From the NCBI RefSeq assembly GCF_029392895.1, contig NZ_CP114200.1, positions 3,131,001 to 3,195,000 of the forward strand: a stretch of DNA of 64,000 nt, given 5' to 3'. The translations under genes and the position numbers were made by a program. The stretch's first letter is position 1. Each line of letters begins with the position of its first letter. Under the pieces are notes generated by a model, which was not told the origin of the DNA, made no database searches, and was given only the letters and a program-made list of their open reading frames with translations. Below are positions 37,054 through 44,780 of this stretch, in pieces. This stretch comes from Streptomyces sp. 71268 (GTDB lineage: Bacteria > Actinomycetota > Actinomycetes > Streptomycetales > Streptomycetaceae).

Positions 37054-37164
37054 ATGGACGACGCTCCCCCATGTCCCCCTGGCCCTTCCCGCCCCGCCGA
37101 CCACGCATCGGCCGCCAGCGCGCGTGAGGTGTCCGCCGCCAGTGCGCGCCGGGCGTCCGGGTGA
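37054..37164 (+). CDS. 36-codon upstream ORF coupled to EamA gene
   Basis: ATG 37054 lies 7 nt after TACGGT, a leaderless arrangement. The peptide starts MDDAPPCPPGPSRPADHASA and contains a repeated SAASAR/VSAASAR stretch. Its TGA overlaps the GTG of the EamA gene, so translation would be coupled. It could be a leader that sets expression of the transporter; coding status is not proven. Confidence 0.45.
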   Translation: MDDAPPCPPGPSRPADHASAASAREVSAASARRASG

Positions 37165-38012
37165 CGCCGCTCGTCGCGGCGGCCGTCCTGGTCGCGGCCG
37201 TCACGCACGCGAGTTGGAACGCCATCGCGCACGGCATCAGGGACCAGCTCCTCGCCTTCACGCTGGTCTCCGGCGGCGGCCTGGTGTGCGGGCTCGGCAT
37301 CGCCGTGTGGGCGCCCGTGCCGGCCGCTGGGGCCTGGCCGTACCTCGTGGCCTCCGCCGTGATCCACGTGCTCTACCAGGCGCTGCTGATGCGCTCGTTC
37401 CGGCTCGGCGACTTCGGGCAGATGTACCCGATCGCGCGCGGTACGGCGCCGCTGGTGGTGACCGTGCTCGCCGCGGTCTTCGTGCACGAGAGACCGGGCG
37501 GCTGGCAGACGGCGGGCGTCGTCCTCGCCTCGGCCGGTCTGGTGGGCCTGGCCCTGTGGGGCATCCGTGGCTCCGGTGGCCGGCCGCACTGGGCGGCGCT
37601 GGCCGCCGCCGTGGCCACGGGCCTGTCGATCGCCGCGTACACCGTCGTGGACGGCGTGGGCGTGCGCGCCTCCGGTACCTCGCTCGGCTACATCGGCTGG
37701 CTGATGATCCTGGAGGGCATCGCCATTCCGGCGTACGCGCTGGCCACCCGGCGTCGCATGCTCGTCGGCCAGCTCAGGCCGGTGGCGGTGCGTGGCCTGT
37801 GTGGCGGGGTGCTGTCGGTCTTCGCGTACGGGCTCGTGCTGTGGGCGCAGACCAGGGCGCCGCTCGCGCCGATCGCCGCGCTGCGCGAGTCCAGCATCAT
37901 CGTGGGCGCCGCGATCGGCGCGCTGTTCCTCAAGGAGCGCTTCGGCACGGCCCGTATCGCCGCCGCCGGCCTGATGGTCGCGGGCATCGGCCTGATGCTC
38001 TACGCCGGCTGA
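37161..38012 (+). CDS. EamA/DMT-family transporter
   Basis: 283-aa membrane protein from GTG 37161 with ten predicted helices in two EamA halves. Family-like segments are THASWNAIAHG near residue 15, QMYPIARGTAPLVVTVLAAV (about 90-110) and the C-terminal APLAPIAALRESSIIVGAAI (about 233-252). There is no ribosome site before the GTG except through the overlapping upstream ORF. Such proteins export metabolites or amino acids; the substrate is unknown. It faces away from the graspetide operon, so peptide export is not supported. Confidence 0.88.
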   Translation: MTPLVAAAVLVAAVTHASWNAIAHGIRDQLLAFTLVSGGGLVCGLGIAVWAPVPAAGAWPYLVASAVIHVLYQALLMRSFRLGDFGQMYPIARGTAPLVVTVLAAVFVHERPGGWQTAGVVLASAGLVGLALWGIRGSGGRPHWAALAAAVATGLSIAAYTVVDGVGVRASGTSLGYIGWLMILEGIAIPAYALATRRRMLVGQLRPVAVRGLCGGVLSVFAYGLVLWAQTRAPLAPIAALRESSIIVGAAIGALFLKERFGTARIAAAGLMVAGIGLMLYAG

Positions 38013-38124
38013 GCCGGGCGGGGCCGAGCCGGACCACCACCGGGCCCGCCCGAACCCCCGCCCGACCCCGCCGGCCCCCGCCCGAACCCGGCCGCACCGG
38101 CCGCACCGGCCGGCGGGCCGCCGG

Positions 38125-41100
38125 CTACCGCAGCACGCCGAGCGAGACGAAGTCGTAGCCGCCCCCGTACGCGCTGGTCGTCGTGACGTTCGTCAGCCGT
38201 GGGTTGCGCCAGGTCAGCGCCTTCTCGAAGGTCAGCGGCAGGTAGGCGGCCGCGTCGGAGACCTTGTGGTTGATCCGCTGGTCGTCGCTCTCGGCCCGCC
38301 CCTGGTCCTGGTTGGCGCGGGAGGTGTCGAAGAGCTTGTCGAGCGCCTTGTCCCTGAGGAGGGCGACGTTGAGGTTGCCCTGCGGGGTGATCCGCCGCCC
38401 GTCGGCCAGCGGCTCCAGCATGCCGCGCCCGGTTGGGTAGTCGGCGCTCCACCGCCTGAGGCTGATGCCGTACCCCTTGCGCTTGACCTGGTCGGGCTTG
38501 CCGATCGCCGTGGCGAACTCGGCGAACGGCAGTTGCTCGACCTTCACCGAGATCCCCACCCGCGCCAGCGACGCCTTGATCGCCTCCGCGACCGCCACCT
38601 CCTGCGGCCCGTCCGAGACGGCCACGGTGGTACGGAAGCCGGTCGGCTTGCCGCACTCCTTCAACTCCTGCCGCGCCCGCTCCAGGTCCGGCGCGCCACC
38701 CGAGCGCTTGGTGCCGTACGGGTCGTAGTCCGGCTCGCTGCCCGAGACGCCCGGCGGCAGCAGGTGCGGGGCGAGTTCGTCGCCCACCCGCGGGTCTCCG
38801 GTGGCCGCCCGCACGGACCGCTTGTCCGTCGCGTAGAAGACCGCCCTGCGGCAGTGCACGTCGTTGAACGGGGCGACGTTGGAGGCCAGCGCCGCGTAGC
38901 GGACGATCCCGGTGTGCGGGTTGTCCACCTGGGCCTTCGTCTTCGCGTCGTCCAGCAACCGCACGCGCTGGCTGGCGTCGACGCCGAAGGCGCTGATGTC
39001 CAGGTCGTAGCGGCCCGCGCGCAGCTCCTGGTCCCGCGTGGTGGGCGAGACCACGATGTCGACGCTGATCCGGTCCGGCAGCGCGGTGCGCACCGGGTCG
39101 GAGGACCGCTGCCACCGCTCGTTGCGCACCAGGGTCAGCGACTTGCCCGGCTGGTACGCGTCGAACTTGTACGGGCCCGAGGAGAACGGCCGCTGCGCGT
39201 ACGTGGCCCGGGTGTCCTTCGCCCGTGGCACCGGCGATGCGGAGGGCATCGCGAGCAGGTGCTCGAAGTCCCGGTAGGGCCGGGGCAGTTTGAAGGTGAT
39301 CGTCCGGTCGTTCGGCGTCTGGATCGCGCGCAGCCCCAGCTTGTCCTTCGCCTTGTCCTTGTACGGGCCCGGGTAGTCGCTCTTGGGGTCGAGCACCTCG
39401 CGCAGGTAGGAGGGCCCGCCGCTGATCACGTCGGCGGCCCAGGTCCGCTCGATGCCGTACTTGACGTCCTTGGAGGTCACCGGCGTGCCGTCCTCCCAGG
39501 TGGCCCCGGGGCGCAGCGTGTACGTGTACGTCTTGCCGCCGTCCCCCACCCGGGCCCGCCCGGTCGCGAGGTCCGGCACCAGGCGCGCGGGGCCGGCGCC
39601 CGGCTCGGTGGCGTAGGTGAGGAGTTGGCGGGCGTAGAAGCGGGAGAAGTTCCACGTGAACCCGTAGTAACCGCGCTGCGGGTCCCAGGAGTCGGCGTCC
39701 ATCGTCGAGACGAACTTGAGGGTGCCGCCCTGCCGCTTCGACGGGTTGACGACGCCCTTGGTCGCGGCGTCGTACGCGGCGACGCCGGGCCCGCCACCGG
39801 GCTTGTCGCCCTCGGCGCCCGGGTTCCCGCTCGCGCTCTGGCTGGCCTTGGGCCGGTCCGTCGGAGCGTCCTTACTCCCCTTGTCCTCCGGCCACACGAC
39901 GGTGATCACCGCCCCGGCGACCACGGCGAGGGCCACCGCCAGCGCGCCGTACCGCACCCGCCGTTGCCGCCACCACGGCCCGTCGGTCCCGTCCGCGCGC
40001 GGCGGCGGCGCGAACCCCGCCCCGGCGCCGACGGCGGACGGCGCGGCCTGCGCCGGTGGCGCGCCCGGGGCGCCCGACTGCGGCCCGAAGGGCGGGGGCG
40101 GCGCCGGCAGCGATCCGGGGTACGGGGCGGGCGGCGCGCCGTACGGGGCGGGTTGCGCACCCGGTTGCGGGCCTGGCTGCGGGCCTGGCTGCGCTCCCGG
40201 TTGCGCGGGTGGCGGTGGAGCGGCGTGCGGGCCGGCTGGCCCGGCCGGTGCGGCCGGCGGCTGGCCGGGGTGCGCGGCGGGCTGCTGTCCCGGCGCGGCG
40301 CCGAAGGACGGTGGTGAGGTCGCGTCGAACGGCGGCGGGGCGGCGCCGAAGGCGGGCGGAGGCGCCCCGAACGCGCCGGGTTGCGCCGGCGCGGCAGACG
40401 GGGCCGCCGGGTTCGTGGACGGGGGCGCGTCCGCAGGTGGCGCGTCCCGGGGTACGGCATCGGCGGGTGGCGGCGCGTCCTCGGGTACGGCGTCCACGGG
40501 CGATGCCGCGGCAGTGTCCGGCACGGGCCGGGCGTCGGGTCCTGCCTCGGGGCCGGCCGGGTCGCCCGCCGTGCCCAGCGTCACGGTCGGCGTCGACGCC
40601 GGCGGCGCGGCCGGCGGCATGGCCCGGAGTAGGGTCGTCGCTCCGAAGGGCGCGGCCCCGGTCGAGGCCGCGTTGCGGACGAACGCCACCCGGCCCGCCT
40701 CGGCCGCGCCGCTCAGGTCGCGGCGCTCGGGCAGCGCCCGCTCCCGGCCCGCCAGGCTCGCGCGGCTGTGCTCGTACACCATGTCGAGCCGCAGCGCCTC
40801 GGGCCCGTACGCCATGCCGTCCGCCGCCATCCGCAGCAACTCACCGGTGAAGGACGTGTGTTGGTCCTCCTCCGAGGCGTACGCGTCGAGGTCGCCGGTC
40901 GCGGCGGCCAGCACGTAGCCGTCGGCGAGCTGGGCCGCGTCTGCCACCGCGACGGCCCCGCCCCGCGCGTCGGACGGAGCGGTGGTGGACGCCGAACCGG
41001 ACGCCGACCCAGCCGCCGGGTCGGACGGCGAGCCCGGCACCGGTTCGGTCAGGCAGCAGTCGAGCAGCACCACCCGGCGCCGCGCGCGCCCGGACAACAC

Positions 41101-41460
41101 GGCCTGGCGCAGCGTCGCGTAGTCGAGCCCCGTGGCCGACCGCCCTGGCGCCGGGGCGGCCGGGGCGAAGACCAACTCGCCGCTCGCCGGGTCGATACGG
41201 CAGCGCCCGGCCACGTAAACCAGCAGGACGTCGGTGGCCTCGGCGGCGGCGGTGCGCACGGCGGCGACGGCGTCGGAGGTCACGGGTTCGGCCAGTACCG
41301 CGCAGTGCTCGCGGGCCAGGTCCCAGGAGCGGTCCGAGGTGAGGACGTCGGCGAGCGCGACGAGGTTGGCCGCCACGGCGGGCAACGGCGCGATCTCGGC
41401 GTTGCCGGTGGTGCCGATGAGTACGGCGCGGGACACGGCCGGGTCGGGCATGACCTCCAC
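38125..41460 (-). CDS. Caspase-like domain / TM / family-5 substrate-binding protein fusion
   Basis: 1111 aa; GTG 41460 taken as start, ATG 41451 (MPDPAVSRAVLIG) is an alternative. Residues about 8-265 are a caspase/metacaspase-like p20 domain: SRAVLIGTTGN at the start, ATDVLLVYVAGRCRID where the catalytic His of the usual GHG is Arg86, and RRVVLLDCCL with the DCC nucleophile site at 134-136. A Pro/Ala/Gln linker (about 290-490), one TM helix (505-523) and a spacer lead to an extracellular SBP_bac_5 domain (about 577-1111: SSGPYKFDAYQPGKSLTLVR, YATDKRSVRAATG, NLNVALLRDKALDKLF). Intracellular protease-like part and extracellular peptide-binding part on one chain suggest a transmembrane signalling or conflict protein. 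Confidence 0.85.
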   Translation of the reverse strand: MEVMPDPAVSRAVLIGTTGNAEIAPLPAVAANLVALADVLTSDRSWDLAREHCAVLAEPVTSDAVAAVRTAAAEATDVLLVYVAGRCRIDPASGELVFAPAAPAPGRSATGLDYATLRQAVLSGRARRRVVLLDCCLTEPVPGSPSDPAAGSASGSASTTAPSDARGGAVAVADAAQLADGYVLAAATGDLDAYASEEDQHTSFTGELLRMAADGMAYGPEALRLDMVYEHSRASLAGRERALPERRDLSGAAEAGRVAFVRNAASTGAAPFGATTLLRAMPPAAPPASTPTVTLGTAGDPAGPEAGPDARPVPDTAAASPVDAVPEDAPPPADAVPRDAPPADAPPSTNPAAPSAAPAQPGAFGAPPPAFGAAPPPFDATSPPSFGAAPGQQPAAHPGQPPAAPAGPAGPHAAPPPPAQPGAQPGPQPGPQPGAQPAPYGAPPAPYPGSLPAPPPPFGPQSGAPGAPPAQAAPSAVGAGAGFAPPPRADGTDGPWWRQRRVRYGALAVALAVVAGAVITVVWPEDKGSKDAPTDRPKASQSASGNPGAEGDKPGGGPGVAAYDAATKGVVNPSKRQGGTLKFVSTMDADSWDPQRGYYGFTWNFSRFYARQLLTYATEPGAGPARLVPDLATGRARVGDGGKTYTYTLRPGATWEDGTPVTSKDVKYGIERTWAADVISGGPSYLREVLDPKSDYPGPYKDKAKDKLGLRAIQTPNDRTITFKLPRPYRDFEHLLAMPSASPVPRAKDTRATYAQRPFSSGPYKFDAYQPGKSLTLVRNERWQRSSDPVRTALPDRISVDIVVSPTTRDQELRAGRYDLDISAFGVDASQRVRLLDDAKTKAQVDNPHTGIVRYAALASNVAPFNDVHCRRAVFYATDKRSVRAATGDPRVGDELAPHLLPPGVSGSEPDYDPYGTKRSGGAPDLERARQELKECGKPTGFRTTVAVSDGPQEVAVAEAIKASLARVGISVKVEQLPFAEFATAIGKPDQVKRKGYGISLRRWSADYPTGRGMLEPLADGRRITPQGNLNVALLRDKALDKLFDTSRANQDQGRAESDDQRINHKVSDAAAYLPLTFEKALTWRNPRLTNVTTTSAYGGGYDFVSLGVLR

Positions 41461-41644
41461 GGTTACCGCCCCCGTCCGACGCCGGCCACCGCTGCGGCGG
41501 GTGGCCTGGGCCCCCGCTGTCCTTCGGCCGCTCCGACAACCATCCGCACCGTTCCCCCTCGCACTGCCTCATGTGTCCCACGCGGAGCACCGATTGTGCC
41601 CCGGCACCGTAGGGGGGTCCACACCGGACGCGCGGACGCGCAGG

Positions 41645-42184
41645 TCAGCGGCCGGACGGCCGAGGGTACGCCACGCCCAACGCCTCACCCCCGTCCTCCC
41701 GTGCGACGACGAACGCCGGGGCCATCCCGACCGCCGCCCCGAGCCCCACCGCCAGCGCCGCGTCATCCGCGCACGCCACCTCGGCCGCCGCCCACCGCCG
41801 CCGGTGCCGGCACCCGCGCTCGTGCGCGCAGAGGCAGTTGGGTACCTCGACCACGTCGGCGTCCGTGCACCACCCACCGTCCACCAGGAGTACCAACTCG
41901 GCCGGCGCCCCGCCCACCGCCGGCCGCTCGTCAACGGCCAACACCCGGTGCAGGTTCGGCAGCCCGATCCCCACCGCGCCCGCGACCCGCGCCGCGGCCG
42001 ACACCACCCGCTCCCCGGGCCGCACGACGACGCCCGGCGGCTCCCAGACCTCCCGATCACGGGCCAGTTGCACCTGGAGCACGTGCGGCCAGCCGGCCGT
42101 CGTGACGTCGGACGGGTCGTCCGCGTTACGCGGCTTCCACACCACCAGCACCACCCGCAACCGATGCGCCCCCTCACGCGCCAC
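41645..42184 (-). CDS. Nudix-like hypothetical protein
   Basis: 179 aa from ATG 42184, overlapping the previous gene by 11 bp. RLRVVLVVWKP at the N-terminus and GVVVRPGERVVSAAARVAGA (about 50-70) look like a Nudix fold in which the REx2EExG catalytic Glu residues are lost. A CTDADVVEVPNCLCAHERGC segment (about 105-125) contains three or four Cys and may bind metal. Third gene of a coupled unit behind the Scr1-type regulator. Assignment is by eye and weak. Confidence 0.5.
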   Translation of the reverse strand: MAREGAHRLRVVLVVWKPRNADDPSDVTTAGWPHVLQVQLARDREVWEPPGVVVRPGERVVSAAARVAGAVGIGLPNLHRVLAVDERPAVGGAPAELVLLVDGGWCTDADVVEVPNCLCAHERGCRHRRRWAAAEVACADDAALAVGLGAAVGMAPAFVVAREDGGEALGVAYPRPSGR

Positions 42185-42620
42185 CCCCGCGGCCCGACCG
42201 CCCCCGCGCCTCCGGCACCCGGAACCCGCACTCCTCGGGCGTCTTCCCGTTCGCCGTCATGACCCCCGCCGCCCCGTACCCGTCCGACCAGAAGTACGCA
42301 CCGGCCCCGGCGAGGGCGTCCAGGGTGAGTTGCACGTACCGCGTATTGGGTCGGATCTCTTTCCTCTTCGCCGCCTCCATGTCGAACAGCGAGTTCTCGT
42401 ACGCGAACTGGAACTCCCGGTCAGTTACGGCCCGCCAGCCGTCCTCCAGCCCGTTCCGCCCGCCATCGGCGAGAAAGAACCTCAGCACAACACCGGCCAC
42501 GGTGTGAATTTCGTGCTCGCCGGTGAGTACGTAGCGCAGGGCGCGCGTGTATCCCGCCGAAAGCCCGGACTCGCCGTCTGCGCCGGGTGGTACGTCGACG
42601 GGCTCGGTCGCGTCACTCAC
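42174..42620 (-). CDS. Unknown 148-aa protein
   Basis: GTG 42620 with GGGGGG 5-6 nt before; an earlier ATG would fully overlap the small gene upstream. Acidic N-terminus, then a helical middle (SAGYTRALRYVLTGEHEIHT, WRAVTDREFQFAYENSLFDM) and TLDALAGAGAYFWSDGYGAA. No motif was recognised. It overlaps both neighbours by 8 and 11 bp, so it belongs to a three-gene operon. Confidence 0.65.
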   Translation of the reverse strand: MSDATEPVDVPPGADGESGLSAGYTRALRYVLTGEHEIHTVAGVVLRFFLADGGRNGLEDGWRAVTDREFQFAYENSLFDMEAAKRKEIRPNTRYVQLTLDALAGAGAYFWSDGYGAAGVMTANGKTPEECGFRVPEARGRSGRGGGA

Positions 42621-42810
42621 CGGAGCCCCCCACACGGTGCCGGGGGCAGCGGCAGGGCCCCCAGGCGGTGGAGAGGTACTTGGCCTCAAGTTCCCCGGGG
42701 GTGACGGTGTCGGGGTCGACGTGAACGGTGGTGGTCGGGGCGACCGGAACCGGCTGTTCGCCGGGGCGTTGGCGGTAGACCCGCAGGGTCAGCGTGTGCT
42801 GGCGATTCAT
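42613..42810 (-). CDS. Unknown 65-aa protein, first gene of coupled unit
   Basis: ATG 42810; a longer frame extends upstream into the divergent promoter. The sequence begins MNRQHTLTLRVYRQRPGEQP and ends WGPCRCPRHRVGGSGE with a Cys/His cluster. It looks like one beta-rich domain. Divergent from the DUF5753 regulator, where a small partner protein is often encoded. Confidence 0.6.
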   Translation of the reverse strand: MNRQHTLTLRVYRQRPGEQPVPVAPTTTVHVDPDTVTPGELEAKYLSTAWGPCRCPRHRVGGSGE

Positions 42811-42857
42811 GAGCGGTGCTCGTTCCTCACGACGGCTCGCAACGTCCTGCCACGAAG

Positions 42858-42887
42858 CGGAGTTGACGCATGACGACACGAACTCCG
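42858..42887. promoter_or_regulatory. Inverted repeat in divergent control region
   Basis: CGGAGTT (42858-42864) and AACTCCG (42881-42887) are perfect inverted arms 16 bp apart, with TTGACG inside at 42863-42868. Candidate site for the adjacent helix-turn-helix regulator. Confidence 0.45.
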
Positions 42888-43006
42888 AACGCGGTGACAG
42901 ATGGTGATCGATTCCTCACAGGGTTGCCCCGCGAGGGCTACGCTCACAACCGGCGGCCTGGTACCTGGCGACCACGGGTCACGCGCGCACGAGAAAGGCA
43001 TGCGGG

Positions 43007-43837
43007 ATGAAACTCCACGGCTTGCTCAGGGAGAGCACCAAGACCACGGCACGCACACTGCCGGGGCGGCATCTCAGACGGATGCGCGAGAACGCGGGTC
43101 TCTCCCTCCGCGCGCTGGCGGAGAAGCTGCACTATCCGCACTCGTACATCAGCCGCGTCGAGCGCCATGAACAACTGCCGTCCGATGCGCTGGCGAACGC
43201 GTTGGACGGCTATTTCTCGACGGGCGGGCTGTTCGACGATTTGCTCGCCGTCGCCCAGGACTCCCTGGTGTCGAAGCAGAGTCGCGACTGCTTTCCCCTG
43301 GAAGCCAAAAGCATTCGCATTCAGGTCTTCTCCAGCAGCCTGGTACCCGGCCTGTTGCAGACCAGGGACTACGCCAGAGCGGCGTACTCACTCGGGCTCG
43401 CGAGGACGGACTTACCAGCCCTGGAGGAGATCCTGGAATTTCGAATGCGGAGGCAGGACCGACTCGAAAGCGCCGACCCACCACAGTATTGGGCGATCAT
43501 GGATGAGGCGGCCTTGAGACGGCTGTCCGCCGATCGCCGCATCATGGTTGACCAGCTACAGCACCTGCTCGACGTCGCGGCGAGGCCTCACGTGAAAATC
43601 CAGATCCTGCCCTTCACCGAGCCGTTCCATCCGCTGATGGGCGGCAGCCTCACCCTGCTGACGCTGGAGAACGGAACGACAACGGCCCTGCTGGAGAGCT
43701 ACGGCGCTGGCGAGGTCATCTCGGCCCCACGGCAGGTCGTTGACCACTTGCACAGATTCGACGTGGTGCGCGCGCAAGCCCTGACGCCGGCGGACTCACT
43801 CGACCTGATCCGCCGGTACGTCAGGGAGTACGGCTGA
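43007..43837 (+). CDS. Scr1/DUF5753-type helix-turn-helix regulator with TTA codon
   Basis: 276 aa from ATG 43007 (GAAAGG upstream). An N-terminal XRE helix-turn-helix (about 22-78: LRRMRENAGLSLRALAEKLH, PHSYISRVERHEQLP) is followed by the DUF5753 domain (IQVFSSSLVPGLLQTRDYAR, then VKIQILPFTEPFHPLMGGSL). Codon 136 (43412-43414) is TTA. This regulator class usually pairs with small basic DUF397 proteins; none is seen here, and instead the divergent three-gene unit at 42810-41645 may be its partner. The rare codon points to developmental timing. Confidence 0.9.
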   Translation: MKLHGLLRESTKTTARTLPGRHLRRMRENAGLSLRALAEKLHYPHSYISRVERHEQLPSDALANALDGYFSTGGLFDDLLAVAQDSLVSKQSRDCFPLEAKSIRIQVFSSSLVPGLLQTRDYARAAYSLGLARTDLPALEEILEFRMRRQDRLESADPPQYWAIMDEAALRRLSADRRIMVDQLQHLLDVAARPHVKIQILPFTEPFHPLMGGSLTLLTLENGTTTALLESYGAGEVISAPRQVVDHLHRFDVVRAQALTPADSLDLIRRYVREYG

Positions 43838-43879
43838 ACGCCTCCGCACCGAGAAGCCACCCCGCCCGCCGCGAGGCGA

Positions 43880-44662
43880 CTACTCCCCCGACAAAGCCCG
43901 CCGCAAGGCGACATTGCTGACCAGCAACCCGCCGTCAACCGGCAACGTCACCCCGGTGATCCACGCCGCGTCGCTGGAGGCGAGGAACGTGATCGCCGCC
44001 GCGATGTCCGCCGGCTCGCCCACGCGGCCCAGCGGATACTCCGCGCTCGCCCGCCGCAGCGACTCGTCACGGCCCTCCCACACCGGCGTACGCACCGTGC
44101 CGGGCGCGACCAGGTTGACCCGTACGCCGCGCGGCGCCGCGTGGCCGGCCAGCGTGCGGGTCAGGCTGGCCAGCCCGGCCTTGGCGGCGCTGTAGGCGTG
44201 GTTGCCGAAGTCCTGTTCGCCGTTGACCGATCCGACGCTGACGATCGCGCCCCGGCCACCCGCCTTGGCCAGCTCCGGGAGCGCGGCACGCGCGCACCGG
44301 AACGCGCCGGTCAGCGTGATGTCGAGGTCGCGCTCCCACTCCTCGTCGCCCTGGTCCTCGAAGAGTTCGGTGTCCGGGTTGCACGACAGGGCGTTGTTGA
44401 CCAGCACGTCGAGCGCGCCGAACCGTTCGACGGCCTGCCGCACCGCGGCCTCCACGGCCGCCCGGTCCCCCACGTCACACGCGAGGCCGTGGGCCACTCC
44501 GCCCGCCGCCCGGATCTCCTCCGCGACCTCCTCCGCGCGCGCCCCGTCGAGGTCGGTGACGAGCACGCTCGCGCCCTCGTCGGCGAACCTGCGGGCCGTC
44601 GTCGCGCCGATGCCACGGCCCGCGCCGGTGATCAGTACGCCGTACCCCTCGAACCGCCGCAT
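43880..44662 (-). CDS. Short-chain dehydrogenase/reductase
   Basis: 260 aa from ATG 44662. Classical SDR: cofactor motif TGAGRGIG (12-19), LACDVGD, NNA (90-92), catalytic Ser in IVSVGSVNG, YSAAK (about 157-161) and PGTVRTPVW. The Asp of LVTDLDG after beta2 points to NAD(H). Substrate unknown. Stands alone between the regulator and the serine hydrolase, convergent with the regulator. Confidence 0.92.
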   Translation of the reverse strand: MRRFEGYGVLITGAGRGIGATTARRFADEGASVLVTDLDGARAEEVAEEIRAAGGVAHGLACDVGDRAAVEAAVRQAVERFGALDVLVNNALSCNPDTELFEDQGDEEWERDLDITLTGAFRCARAALPELAKAGGRGAIVSVGSVNGEQDFGNHAYSAAKAGLASLTRTLAGHAAPRGVRVNLVAPGTVRTPVWEGRDESLRRASAEYPLGRVGEPADIAAAITFLASSDAAWITGVTLPVDGGLLVSNVALRRALSGE

Positions 44663-44780
44663 CAGGTGCCGCCCTTCCGCCGTTGATCATCTGGTCCCGG
44701 CAGGGTAAGCGGCGGATCGCGTCCGGCGTAAGGGATGGCGTGGAGGGCGGCCCGTACGCACTGGTGCGGACCGGGGCCGG

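Noticed and set aside
37161..38012. EamA protein as exporter of the graspetide
   Set aside because: It is transcribed in the opposite direction across a 419-bp gap and the family exports small metabolites, not peptides.
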